Shown piece by piece: positions 1-6,765 of a stretch of 16,458 bases of DNA. The stretch is from Akkermansiaceae bacterium UBA3385 (GTDB taxonomy: Bacteria; Verrucomicrobiota; Verrucomicrobiia; Verrucomicrobiales; Akkermansiaceae). Position 1 is the stretch's first letter; each line of letters starts with the position of its first letter. The DNA lies in the NCBI GenBank assembly GCA_002358905.1, contig DEPT01000035.1:1-16458 (forward strand), given 5' to 3'. The translations under genes and the position numbers were made by a program. The notes beneath the pieces were generated by a model. The model was not told the origin of the DNA. It made no database searches and saw only the letters and a program-made list of their open reading frames with translations.

Positions 1-327
1 GTGTTCCTGTTCGGCTTCTTCGTGCCCAAGTGTCCCCGCGTGTTCGGTTGGCTTGGTATCGTCATCGGTGCTGTGGCCTACGCCTCCTTCAAGTGGGTGA
101 CCATCCTCGGCTGTACCGATTCCTCCTTCCTCAACCGCATGGGCTACTCCCTCATCGTGGTGTGCGTGGTGGGTCTTATCCTCACCATCATCAACGCCAT
201 CAAGGGCGGTGAGACCGTGGTGCTGGAAGACAAGGGTATCATCGAAATGAAGACGTCCGGCCGCGCCAAGGCTTTCGGTTGGGCTGTCATCGCTGCGACC
301 ATCGCCCTCTACATCCTCTTCTGGTAA
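1..327 (+). CDS. Sodium/solute symporter (SSS/SLC5 family), C-terminal fragment
   Basis: The reading frame is open from the first base of the window. The GTG there is probably an internal valine rather than a start, because the fragment holds only membrane segments. Three hydrophobic helices are visible at about residues 14-34, 46-64 and 89-107, with a short charged loop (KGGETVVLEDKGIIEMK) between the last two. The protein ends in LYILFW. This is the pattern of the last helices of bacterial SGLT-like sodium/sugar symporters, inner-membrane proteins that couple solute uptake to the Na+ gradient. The gene ends with two consecutive TAA stops (325-330) and a strong terminator follows within 30 bases. 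The substrate cannot be read from this part and the family call rests on the tail alone. Confidence 0.6.
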   Translation: MFLFGFFVPKCPRVFGWLGIVIGAVAYASFKWVTILGCTDSSFLNRMGYSLIVVCVVGLILTIINAIKGGETVVLEDKGIIEMKTSGRAKAFGWAVIAATIALYILFW

Positions 328-353
328 TAAGCTCATCCATAGCTTCTACATGC

Positions 354-389
354 AAAAAGCTGCAAGGGTTTGCCCTTGCAGCTTTTTTT
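354..389 (+). terminator. Rho-independent terminator after the symporter gene
   Basis: A 15-bp perfect stem (354-368 pairing with 373-387) has a 4-base loop TTTG and a core GCTGCAAGGG/CCCTTGCAGC. It is flanked by A5 and followed by T7. It lies 24 bases after the tandem stops of the symporter and reads as an intrinsic terminator on the plus strand. Confidence 0.92.
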
Positions 390-540
390 GCGTGTGTTGG
401 CAGAGTGCCGCGCGCTTTTTTTGGGGGTGGGTGAGGTTATCGCCCGCTTGTTGCGTCTTTGTTGTAGCTCATCATCCGCGCGTGTGTGTCTGTGCTCTAT
501 CAGCGAGGGTATATGGTGGCTTTGCCGGGAGAGGCCGATA

Positions 541-571
541 AACAAAACGAACGCCCTTGTATGGGCGTTCG
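541..571 (-). terminator. Rho-independent terminator of the FNT channel gene
   Basis: A 9-bp stem CGAACGCCC (548-556) pairs with GGGCGTTCG (563-571) around a 6-base loop. Read on the minus strand it is followed by TTTTGTT. It starts 35 bases after the stop of the minus-strand channel gene. Confidence 0.85.
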
Positions 572-606
572 CCGGGGGAAGGGAAGAATGGCTCGCTGGG
601 TGGTTT

Positions 607-1239
607 TTACTCCGGGTTGCTGCCCATGACCCAGCGGTAGAAGTTGCAGCCAACGAAGTTGCCGAGCACGATGGCGGCGTAGAAGATGAGGATATCTGCC
701 AGATGCTCCTGCCAGAAGGCCAGGGGCACGGCAAGGTAGTAGAAGGCATCTGCCACGCAGTGCGGGAAGCCGCAGAGGATGAAGAGGGGCACACCGATGA
801 GCAGCGGCAGGTTGTTGCCTTGGCGGGCAAAGGTGACGGCGGTGGTCATGATGAAGCCGCAACCGATGGCCAGCAGACCACCATGGAGCGGCCCCACATT
901 CAAACGAGCTGCCAGCAGCCCTTGTGCTGTTTCTTGCAAGGGCATGGGAGAGAGCCTGGCCATGAGCGCCACGAGGCCGCAGCCCACAATGTTGCCCAGC
1001 AAGATGAAGAGCAGCAGCGGTACTTCCGTCTTCTTGATGAATCCGGCGCTGCCTGTGTAAAGCCGCAGTTTGTAGTTGACCACACCCAACAGAGCAAAGG
1101 CGAAGAGGACGCTACCGAACATCTCGCGTACGCTCTCAAAACCGGCTCCTGTGTTGCGCCCCGCCAGATAACCAAAGCCTGCTATGCCGACGCATACACC
1201 CGAAAGAAGCGCTGATTTGAAAGTGGTGAGTGAGTTCAT
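607..1239 (-). CDS. Formate/nitrite transporter (FNT) family channel, short form
   Basis: This is a 210-residue inner-membrane protein with about six hydrophobic segments (roughly 7-25, 40-60, 73-93, 116-134, 144-160, 183-203). The motif CGFPHCVADAFYY (156-168) matches the GFxHxVANMF motif of the FNT family, with His160 at the place of the central pore histidine. LYTGSAG (60-66) matches the LFTxN-type loop after the second helix, with Ser where Asn is usual. GNIVG (82-86) and GNFVG (193-197) are the paired helix-break motifs. FNT channels are pentamers passing formate, nitrite or hydrosulfide. The protein is about 60-70 residues shorter than FocA or NirC, with little N-terminal cytoplasmic tail. 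The substrate is unknown. The ATG has no Shine-Dalgarno motif. The gene has its own terminator and follows rplQ on the same strand, but terminator-like hairpins lie between them, so it is probably transcribed separately. Confidence 0.82.
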   Translation of the reverse strand: MNSLTTFKSALLSGVCVGIAGFGYLAGRNTGAGFESVREMFGSVLFAFALLGVVNYKLRLYTGSAGFIKKTEVPLLLFILLGNIVGCGLVALMARLSPMPLQETAQGLLAARLNVGPLHGGLLAIGCGFIMTTAVTFARQGNNLPLLIGVPLFILCGFPHCVADAFYYLAVPLAFWQEHLADILIFYAAIVLGNFVGCNFYRWVMGSNPE

Positions 1240-1277
1240 GTGTAGATTAAGAGCATCCTAACACACAGAAGCCGCTT

Positions 1278-1309
1278 CGGAAAGAAAAATCATTGGCATG
1301 ATGTGCCAA
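1278..1309 (-). terminator. Possible second terminator downstream of rplQ
   Basis: A 6-bp hairpin TTGGCA/TGCCAA (1293-1298 with 1304-1309) is followed on the minus strand by the T-rich run ATTTTTCTTT. It lies just beyond the stronger rplQ terminator and may act as a backup, or may be part of the promoter region of the FNT gene. Confidence 0.45.
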
Positions 1310-1342
1310 AATGAAAGCAGGGACACGTTGCCGTGTCCCTGC
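1302..1342 (-). terminator. Rho-independent terminator of the rpoA-rplQ unit
   Basis: An 11-bp stem GCAGGGACACG (1317-1327) pairs with 1332-1342 around a 4-base loop. On the minus strand it is followed by TTTCATTTTGG. It begins about 30 bases after the rplQ stop codon. Confidence 0.85.
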
Positions 1343-1373
1343 CGGGATAAATCTGGTTCGAGGTCGCTCGAAA

Positions 1374-1811
1374 TTAGGCCTCCGTGGTAGCCTCGGGAGC
1401 TTCCGTCGTGCCGGTACCAGTGGTGGTAGCGGGAGCAACGGGAGCGGAAAGCTGGGGAAGGTCGATGATTTCGATCAGGCCCATGGGGGCGCTGTCGGTC
1501 ATGCGCTGACCAAGCTTCACGATGCGGGTGTAACCGCCCTGACGGTCCTTGGTAGCCTCAGCAACCACGCTGAACAGCTTGGCCACAACCTTGGGCTGGG
1601 GCAGCGTAGCGAGGGCCTGACGACGGGCATGCAGGGAACCATTCTTACCAAGGGTGATGAGCTTCTCCACGTAGGGACGAAGAGCCTTGGCCTTGGCCAG
1701 AGTGGTGGTGATGCGGCCGTGGCTGATGAGGCTGCAAGCCTGGTTGGCAAGCAGAGCCTTACGGTGGGAAGCGGTACGCTGAAGCTTAGCTTTCTTAACG
1801 CCGTGTCTCAT
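1374..1811 (-). CDS. rplQ: 50S ribosomal protein L17 (bL17) with low-complexity tail
   Basis: The N-terminus MRHGVKKAKLQRTASHRKAL and the following SLISHGRITTTLAKAKALRPYVEKLITL are the hallmark of bL17, a structural protein of the large ribosomal subunit lying near the peptide exit tunnel. The conserved core covers about residues 1-119, ending GQRMTDSAPMGLIEIIDL. The remaining 25 residues (about 121-145) are rich in Thr, Ala, Pro and Glu and are not part of the core family; the whole is 145 residues against about 127 in E. coli. The gene lies 49 bases downstream of rpoA on the same strand, the usual order at the end of the alpha operon. The spacer is AT-rich and has no Shine-Dalgarno motif. 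A strong terminator follows. Confidence 0.97.
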   Translation of the reverse strand: MRHGVKKAKLQRTASHRKALLANQACSLISHGRITTTLAKAKALRPYVEKLITLGKNGSLHARRQALATLPQPKVVAKLFSVVAEATKDRQGGYTRIVKLGQRMTDSAPMGLIEIIDLPQLSAPVAPATTTGTGTTEAPEATTEA

Positions 1812-1860
1812 AGTCTATATAATGTATTTATGGGGTTGATATTATTTGTTTTTGGAATCT

Positions 1861-2988
1861 TTACTCGTCGTCATCGTCAACGAAAGCATCAATATTGTGG
1901 GAGATCAGAGCCTGCAGGTCGGTGGCGCGGGTCTCATCGCTGCTTTCGCGCAGGCGGGAAGCCGGAGCGGGAGAAGCAAGGAGCTTGGCGTCGAACTGCA
2001 TACCCAGGGACAGGCCGTGCTGCACGAGCTTGTCCTTAATCTCGTTAAGGGACTTCTTACCGAAGTTGCGGTACTTGAGCATTTCGCTCTCCGTTTTCAT
2101 GGCCAGCTGACCAACGGTGGTGATGTTGGCGTTGTTCAGGCAGTTAGCGGCACGAACGGAAAGTTCGATTTCGTTCACGCTCATGTTGAGCAGCTTGCGG
2201 AGCTGAGCAGTATTGGCGTCCTGCTCGCCACCGTTGGCCTTGTCGAACTCTACGCGGCGGCTGTCGGCGTCCACGAACACGTCCAGGTGGTGGCGCATGA
2301 TGCTGGCGGCCTGCAGCATGGCATCGGCGGGGCTCACGCGGCCATCGGTCCAGATGTCGAGTACAAGCTTGTCGAACTCAGTCATCTGCCCCACACGGGC
2401 GTTGTCCACAGCGTACTTCACGCGGGTCACCGGGGAGAAAATGGAGTCAATCGGAATCACGCCGATGGGGCGGTCCTTGTCGTTATTATCGTCGGCAGTG
2501 TGGAAGCCACGGCCCACGCTTACCTCGAAGTCACAGTCAAAGATGGTGCTCTGGTCAAGGTGGCAGATAACCTGGTCCTTGTTCACCACGGAATAGATGT
2601 GGTCGTCCTGAATGTCACCAGCAGTCACCACGCCCTGCTTCGTCACGCGAAGGGAAAGGGTGCGGGGCTCCTTGCCGAAGTGCTTGAATTTGACCTTCTT
2701 GAGGTTGAGGATGATTTCGGTCACGTCCTCCACCACGCCGGGCAGAGAGGTGAACTCGTGCTGAGCACCGGCAATACGAACGCTGGTGATGGCAGCACCC
2801 TCCAGGGAGCTGAGCAGCACGCGGCGAAGAGAGTTACCGAGAGTGTGACCAAAGCCGGTCTCGATAGGCTCGGCAATGAACGTCACATGGTTGGGATCCT
2901 CCGGATCAGCAATGCGCTTAAGCGTGTTCGGAATCTCGAAATGGGCCAGCTTGATGGGCCCCTGCTCCTGAATGATTTCGTCAGACAT
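1861..2988 (-). CDS. rpoA: DNA-directed RNA polymerase subunit alpha
   Basis: The alpha subunit forms the dimer on which beta and beta' assemble, and its C-terminal domain contacts UP elements and activators. The N-terminal domain carries the diagnostic stretch at about 43-72 (ETGFGHTLGNSLRRVLLSSL). The C-terminal domain (about 265-335) carries NEIELSVRAANCL and NFGKKSLNEIKDKL; Arg279, Asn282 and the GKK at 310-312 correspond to the UP-element-binding residues R265, N268 and K298 of E. coli. The protein is 375 residues against 329 in E. coli. The excess is mainly a tail after LSLGMQFD (about 344-375) ending in the acidic run DDDDE. The small ribosomal protein genes usually found directly upstream (rpsM, rpsK, rpsD) are absent; ybaK lies there instead. 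A promoter in the 202-base upstream spacer supports independent transcription with rplQ. Confidence 0.98.
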   Translation of the reverse strand: MSDEIIQEQGPIKLAHFEIPNTLKRIADPEDPNHVTFIAEPIETGFGHTLGNSLRRVLLSSLEGAAITSVRIAGAQHEFTSLPGVVEDVTEIILNLKKVKFKHFGKEPRTLSLRVTKQGVVTAGDIQDDHIYSVVNKDQVICHLDQSTIFDCDFEVSVGRGFHTADDNNDKDRPIGVIPIDSIFSPVTRVKYAVDNARVGQMTEFDKLVLDIWTDGRVSPADAMLQAASIMRHHLDVFVDADSRRVEFDKANGGEQDANTAQLRKLLNMSVNEIELSVRAANCLNNANITTVGQLAMKTESEMLKYRNFGKKSLNEIKDKLVQHGLSLGMQFDAKLLASPAPASRLRESSDETRATDLQALISHNIDAFVDDDDE

Positions 2989-3089
2989 ATTAGTGTATTT
3001 TTGTGGCCGGGTTTCCCTCCATGCGGGCTCTGCTTCCTACGGAAAAGAAGGACCAACGACCGTTTTTTTAATAAACCCGCGCGGCGCAG

Positions 3090-3118
3090 AGAATACCCCT
3101 AATTACCTCACTTGGCAA
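3090..3118 (-). promoter_or_regulatory. Predicted sigma-70-type promoter of rpoA-rplQ
   Basis: On the minus strand, TTGCCA (3118-3113) and TATTCT (3095-3090) are separated by 17 bases. The predicted start leaves a leader of roughly 95 bases before the rpoA ATG, containing a GC palindrome near 3079-3086 and an A7 run. No Shine-Dalgarno motif precedes the ATG; a GGAGGG lies about 25 bases upstream, too far for normal use. Confidence 0.6.
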
Positions 3119-3190
3119 GACTTTTCTTCCAAAATGTCATCTTTTGTTCCAGAATTGCCTGATATCGTAGATTAATTCCACATTTTTGCA

Positions 3191-3682
3191 TCAATTATGA
3201 ATGAGGCCGGTGGTAATATCGGCCAGCTGAAAGCGCACCAGGCGCGCGAGGTCCGGAAGCGAGACCTGCACCTGCAGTCCGATTCGACCGCCGGAGAAGA
3301 TGATGGAGTCGAATTGCGCGGCCGTAGAATCAATGGTCGTGCGGAAGGGCTTCTTCATACCGATGGGTGAGCATCCGCCGTGAACATAGCCCGTTAGCGG
3401 CAGCAGTTCCTTCTGTTTAAGCATCTCGAGGGATTTCTCACCCACTGTTCTGGCCGCTTTTTTGAGGTCAAGCCCAGCTCCCACAGGAATCACAAAGACA
3501 TAATACGCACCACTGCGTCCGTTGGTCACCAGGGTCTTGAACACCTGCGCAGGGTTCTGCCCCAGTTTTTCCGCCACCTCCAGTCCCGTGATGGCGCCTT
3601 CGGATTCGTACGTATAGTGCCGGTAAACCACCTTCTTCTGCTCAAGAAGGCGCATCACATTTGTCTTTTCTGTGGCTTTCAT
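3191..3682 (-). CDS. ybaK: Cys-tRNA(Pro)/Cys-tRNA(Cys) deacylase, YbaK/EbsC family
   Basis: A 163-residue protein of the YbaK branch of the aminoacyl-tRNA editing domain family (INS domain superfamily). These cytoplasmic enzymes act in trans with prolyl-tRNA synthetase and hydrolyse tRNA(Pro) mischarged with cysteine. VFKTLV (47-52) contains Lys49, which corresponds to the essential lysine (K46 of the H. influenzae enzyme). GYVHGGCSPIGMKK (98-111) is the second family signature. The length is normal. The start lies 18 bases after the gltS stop on the same strand, so the two are probably cotranscribed. The ATG has no Shine-Dalgarno motif. No clear terminator was seen after the stop. The pairing with gltS has no obvious functional logic. 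Confidence 0.93.
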   Translation of the reverse strand: MKATEKTNVMRLLEQKKVVYRHYTYESEGAITGLEVAEKLGQNPAQVFKTLVTNGRSGAYYVFVIPVGAGLDLKKAARTVGEKSLEMLKQKELLPLTGYVHGGCSPIGMKKPFRTTIDSTAAQFDSIIFSGGRIGLQVQVSLPDLARLVRFQLADITTGLIHN

Positions 3683-3700
3683 CGTTCTGATGCAGCGGGC

Positions 3701-5107
3701 TTATGGCTTAACAGCATTTCTGTTGCTGCGGCAGAGAAAAACAGCAGCCACAACCCAGAGCGCCAGTGCAGAGGCCGATATAGTAAGCATGATTCCCCAA
3801 CCGAACTTATAAAGCAGAGTAAGAGCCATGGCTGTCCACAAACCTCCACCCATGATAGGCTCGTGCAGCAGCTGCTTGTACCCGAATGCCTGCGTGGCAC
3901 AGGTCTTGGACTCCGGATCCACAGCCCGCAGCAGCAGCAGTCCGGTAGCTGTGACACCCAGAGACTGCCCAAACTCTGCAATGGCACATTCAAACCAGGA
4001 TTCGCGAAACAATTTAGGAGCCACTACCACAACCATGAATATGGAAAGCAGTGCGCCCGTCAACATCAGAATCAGCAGTGCATGCCAGTTAGCCAGCACC
4101 ACAGAAAGCTTGATGGTAGCCATGGCCGACACCACCAGGAAATCCAGAGCGGCCCCCGAAACACGCTGCATCTGCCCGTGGTCAATCATCTGGTTCACCT
4201 TGATGGCCTGTGCCAACTTCTGCAGAATCAGACCGCCAATCATGCAGAAGGGGAAAAGCGGAAAGCCGCTGAACAGACGCGTTTCATTTTCCGGGAAAAG
4301 ATATACCTCCAACGACTGAATGCCCTTCTGCATGCCGAAGCCGGCCAGAATGGCAATACCCACCAGCGAAATATGCCAGGCAAGGGAATCAATAGAGTCA
4401 CAATACACCGTCTGCCACCCGGCAATGGGACGTTCGCCACTGCTGTATATCCCCTTCTGCTGAAGCTTGTCCTGCTCAGAGAAGCTGCGGATATTCTTCA
4501 CATAACCTCGGCGGCCGGCCCAGTTTACCAGAATGATACCACCAATGACAGCAAGGAGCATGCCCACAGTGGCTACGGTGTACCCCAATGCTATGCCATC
4601 CTCCCAGCCGAAGGCTTCAAAACTCTCAGCCATGCCGCTCACCGTGCCGTGACCGCCCTGAAAACCAATTTCCAGCAAATTACCAAAGCCCTCGTTCACC
4701 CCGAAAAGAGGCATAAGAATGAACCCCACGAGTGCAAAACCGATTACGTATTGCCCCCAGGCCAGAATCTGTCCGAAGCACAACTGAGGAAATGCCACCT
4801 GAACCACTTTCCTGATAGGCGGCGTAACCACACCGAGGAACAACGTGGCAAAGACCACATTTATCATGAACCCCGGCAGTTTGCCGATGGCTTCTATGCA
4901 ACCATCCGGAAACAACTGCGGAAAGTTCTGCAAAATGAACAGACCGATAAATCCGCCAATCACCGCGCTGGGCAGATAGCAGCGCTGAAGCATTGGCACA
5001 AGAACGCGCACCAGCTTACCACAGACAAGCAAAACGGAGAGAAAACAGAAAATGATGATAGCCGACATATCAGAGCAGAGAATTATGCGGGCGGAATCTA
5101 CCAGCAT
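3701..5107 (-). CDS. gltS: Sodium/glutamate symporter, GltS (ESS) family
   Basis: A 468-residue inner-membrane protein with about ten or more hydrophobic segments spread over the whole length. It has the two related halves of the ESS family. GFQGGHGTVSGM (148-159) lies in the first half and EFGQSLGVTATGLLLL (378-393) in the second, the places of the two re-entrant pore loops of GltS. LLHEPIMGGG (413-422) follows the second loop. Members carry glutamate into the cell with Na+. At 468 residues it is longer than E. coli GltS (about 400); the central loop (about 200-240) is hydrophilic. Two starts are possible: the ATG at 5107, preceded by AGGGG only two bases away (unusually close), and Met14 (5068), which leaves an N-terminus closer to E. 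coli GltS. The longer form is listed. It is the first gene of a likely gltS-ybaK operon. Confidence 0.9.
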   Translation of the reverse strand: MLVDSARIILCSDMSAIIIFCFLSVLLVCGKLVRVLVPMLQRCYLPSAVIGGFIGLFILQNFPQLFPDGCIEAIGKLPGFMINVVFATLFLGVVTPPIRKVVQVAFPQLCFGQILAWGQYVIGFALVGFILMPLFGVNEGFGNLLEIGFQGGHGTVSGMAESFEAFGWEDGIALGYTVATVGMLLAVIGGIILVNWAGRRGYVKNIRSFSEQDKLQQKGIYSSGERPIAGWQTVYCDSIDSLAWHISLVGIAILAGFGMQKGIQSLEVYLFPENETRLFSGFPLFPFCMIGGLILQKLAQAIKVNQMIDHGQMQRVSGAALDFLVVSAMATIKLSVVLANWHALLILMLTGALLSIFMVVVVAPKLFRESWFECAIAEFGQSLGVTATGLLLLRAVDPESKTCATQAFGYKQLLHEPIMGGGLWTAMALTLLYKFGWGIMLTISASALALWVVAAVFLCRSNRNAVKP

Positions 5108-5188
5108 ATCCCCTGTGAGTCAAGGAAAAACGAGCACGATTTCACACACCCGCATTATCTCAATTTTCGCCACTGTCCCTTTTGGAGC

Positions 5189-5217
5189 TTGCAATCCGGT
5201 ACCTCCAGGGGTACAAT
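5189..5217 (+). promoter_or_regulatory. Predicted promoter of the 94-residue protein gene and pdxA
   Basis: TTGCAA (5189-5194) and TACAAT (5212-5217) are separated by 17 bases, close to the sigma-70 consensus. The expected transcription start is near 5224, only about 6 bases before the ATG at 5230, so the mRNA would be almost leaderless. Confidence 0.65.
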
Positions 5218-5229
5218 GAGCACTAACGT

Positions 5230-5514
5230 ATGAAGACATGTCTGGGCAGTCTCCTCCTGGTTCCCGTAATCCTCGCACTGGTGATTACGGCCATCTACCA
5301 CACCTCCGTTAACTCCGAGCTCCAGTTTGAGCAACGGGACACCAATGCCCAGTACATCAACACCGCACGCTCCTTCCGCCCGCAGATTAAGGAGCCGGAA
5401 AAGCCCGCAACCAGCGCCCCTGCCCCCACCCCGGCCGGCAACGATAAAAACACCCCAGCCCCGGCAGGCGCCGTCCCCGGGCTGCTGGACGATGATGTAG
5501 CCGAAGAAGTCTAA
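5230..5514 (+). CDS. Small membrane-anchored protein, Pro/Ala-rich, function unknown
   Basis: A 94-residue protein that I do not recognise. One N-terminal hydrophobic segment (about 4-22) follows a single Lys, so it is probably a membrane anchor with the rest outside the cytoplasm, or an uncleaved signal. Residues about 55-82 are low-complexity Pro/Ala/Thr, and the end is acidic (LLDDDVAEEV). It has no Cys in a lipobox position and no catalytic motif. Its reality is supported by a near-consensus promoter just ahead and by the position 43 bases upstream of pdxA on the same strand. There is no Shine-Dalgarno motif. It diverges from gltS across a 122-base spacer. Confidence 0.7.
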   Translation: MKTCLGSLLLVPVILALVITAIYHTSVNSELQFEQRDTNAQYINTARSFRPQIKEPEKPATSAPAPTPAGNDKNTPAPAGAVPGLLDDDVAEEV

Positions 5515-5520
5515 CAAAAA

Positions 5521-5552
5521 ATCGTCAATCGTCAATTGTAAATAGTCAATTG
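5521..5552 (+). repeat. Short tandem and spaced repeats before pdxA
   Basis: ATCGTCA occurs twice in tandem (5521-5527, 5528-5534) and GTCAATTG occurs twice, 14 bases apart (5531-5538, 5545-5552). The palindromic core CAATTG could form a weak hairpin or bind a dimeric regulator. It occupies nearly the whole spacer before the pdxA ATG. Confidence 0.5.
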
Positions 5553-5557
5553 CAAAC

Positions 5558-6424
5558 ATGCATCGTCCTGTCATCGGCTACACCTTGGGCGACCAGGCCG
5601 GAATCGGCCCGGAAATCATGCGCGCAGCCCTCGCCGCCCTGGCCGGTGAGCAGGCAGAATTCCGCCCCATGGGCCCCGCGATAAACGCCACCCCCGGCTG
5701 CCCCACCCGCAAAACCGCCCAGGCCGCACTCGATCAGCTCGAAGCCGCTGCAGCCGCACTCAAGGAAGGCAGCATTGATGCCGTGGTCACCGCCCCCGTC
5801 TGCAAGGAAAACCTGCACAGCGTCGGTTTCAACTACCCTGGGCAGACCGAATTCTTCGCAGACCGACTCGGTGTGCCGGACTTCGCCATGTGCCTTACCG
5901 GCCAGCGGCTCACTGTAGCCCTCGGCACCATTCACACCGCCCTGGCAGATGTTCCCCGTCTGCTCACCACAGCAGAGCTCGTCCGCATCGGCGCCCTGCT
6001 GGCAGACTTCGTGCGCCGCACCAGCGGCAAGCCTGCACCGCACATCGCCGTGGCCGGGCTCAACCCACACAACGGCGAAAACGGTGCCTTTGGCGACGAA
6101 GAGCAGCGCATCATCGCTCCCGCCGTGCAGCAGCTTAGCGGCTCCCTGCCCTGGGCCCGCTTTACCGGCCCCTGCGTGCCCGATTGCGTCTACCGCGATG
6201 CCGCCATGGGCCATTTTGATGCCATCCTCGCCCCCTACCACGACCAGGCCCTCATTCCCCTCAAGCTACTCGATTTCGACAACGCGGTGAACGTCACCCT
6301 TGGTCTCCCGCGCTACCGTACCAGCCCCGACCACGGCACCGCTTTCAGCATCGCCGGCAAAGGCATTGCCAACCCCTCCAGCACCATTCGCGCCTTCCGG
6401 CTCGCCCTCTCCTGCGCGCGGTGA
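5558..6424 (+). CDS. pdxA: 4-hydroxythreonine-4-phosphate dehydrogenase family protein (PdxA-like, shortened)
   Basis: PdxA oxidises 4-phosphohydroxy-L-threonine with NAD in the DXP-dependent route to pyridoxal phosphate. The three metal-binding histidines are present: His126 (GTIHTALADVP), His171 (GLNPHNGENGAFG) and His228 (APYHDQALIP). RTSPDHGTAFSIAGKGIANPSS (254-275) is the C-terminal family signature, and GxxAGIGPE (11-19) and TAPVCK (78-83) the N-terminal ones. The protein is 288 residues against about 330 in E. coli; roughly 40 residues are missing between GIGPE and TAPVCK. Two conserved positions differ: GDPAGIG reads GDQAGIG, and the substrate-contacting His of the GHTE motif is Gln96 (GQTEFF). 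It may have a changed substrate, as in the PdxA2 branch, or be a relaxed PdxA. The spacer to the upstream gene carries repeats and no Shine-Dalgarno motif; the two genes are probably cotranscribed. Confidence 0.8.
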   Translation: MHRPVIGYTLGDQAGIGPEIMRAALAALAGEQAEFRPMGPAINATPGCPTRKTAQAALDQLEAAAAALKEGSIDAVVTAPVCKENLHSVGFNYPGQTEFFADRLGVPDFAMCLTGQRLTVALGTIHTALADVPRLLTTAELVRIGALLADFVRRTSGKPAPHIAVAGLNPHNGENGAFGDEEQRIIAPAVQQLSGSLPWARFTGPCVPDCVYRDAAMGHFDAILAPYHDQALIPLKLLDFDNAVNVTLGLPRYRTSPDHGTAFSIAGKGIANPSSTIRAFRLALSCAR

Positions 6425-6653
6425 ATGAAGAGAGCGTCACGACTCTGCATAGATGAACCTGTTCAGAGCTGGCAGAAATACTCCTTGCCGCCGGGGCTCA
6501 TGTGAATGCCGAAGATAAGCAGGGCTGCACTCCTCTGGATTGGGCATTGGTCCCCCCCCGTACCAGCACAGGATACAGAAACAGTACATCGCAACACTGA
6601 TTCGCGTAGGCGCGAAAAGCTGCAAAGGCAAAAATTCAGGAAAGGCTAACTAA
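6425..6653 (+). pseudogene. Ankyrin-repeat protein remnant, broken by a stop and a frameshift
   Basis: One plus-strand frame reads VNEESVTTLHR, then TGA (6454-6456), then TCSELAEILLAAGAHVNAED and KQGCTPLDWALVP. ELAEILLAAGAHVNAED-KQGCTPLDWA is a clear ankyrin repeat (second helix, hairpin GAxVNAxD, next repeat GxTPLDxA). The frame is lost at a run of eight C (6552-6559). Adding one C joins it to another frame that runs YQHRIQKQYIATLIRVGAKS and on to the TAA at 6651, again ending in an ankyrin-like LIRVGAK. No start codon or upstream repeats remain; the fragment abuts the pdxA stop. The two lesions and missing front make it a decayed gene end. An ankyrin-like gene, apparently intact, lies at 13385-14152. 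Confidence 0.72.
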
Positions 6654-6670
6654 ATTCTCTTCTTCCCATC

Positions 6671-6705
6671 GTGTGACATACTCCCCCTGCGCCTCACTGT
6701 CACAC
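6671..6705. repeat. Inverted repeat with 8-bp arms
   Basis: GTGTGACA (6671-6678) is mirrored by TGTCACAC (6698-6705) over a 19-base C-rich spacer. No T run follows, so it is a poor terminator. The arms resemble half-sites of a CRP-like operator, but the spacing is too long for a single dimer site. Confidence 0.45.
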
Positions 6706-6765
6706 ACGACCTTATCGCGTCGGCATAAAATTAAACTTTTCTTAAACAAATTCCCTGAAACCCGC

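Noticed and set aside
370..1215. Plus-strand open frame of 281 codons over the FNT gene
   Set aside because: The minus strand encodes the FNT motifs and membrane helices; this frame crosses a terminator hairpin and has no domain.
1846..3102. Plus-strand open frame of 418 codons over rpoA
   Set aside because: The minus strand encodes an unmistakable RpoA; the plus frame is Val/His-rich shadow sequence without motif.
3617..5233. Plus-strand open frame of 538 codons over gltS and ybaK
   Set aside because: It is antisense to two recognisable genes, is full of His/Gln/Asn, and overlaps the start of the next gene by one ATGA.
5155..6241. Minus-strand frames opposite the small protein gene and pdxA
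   Set aside because: Gly/Ala/Val-rich shadow translations without motifs, opposite conserved PdxA residues.
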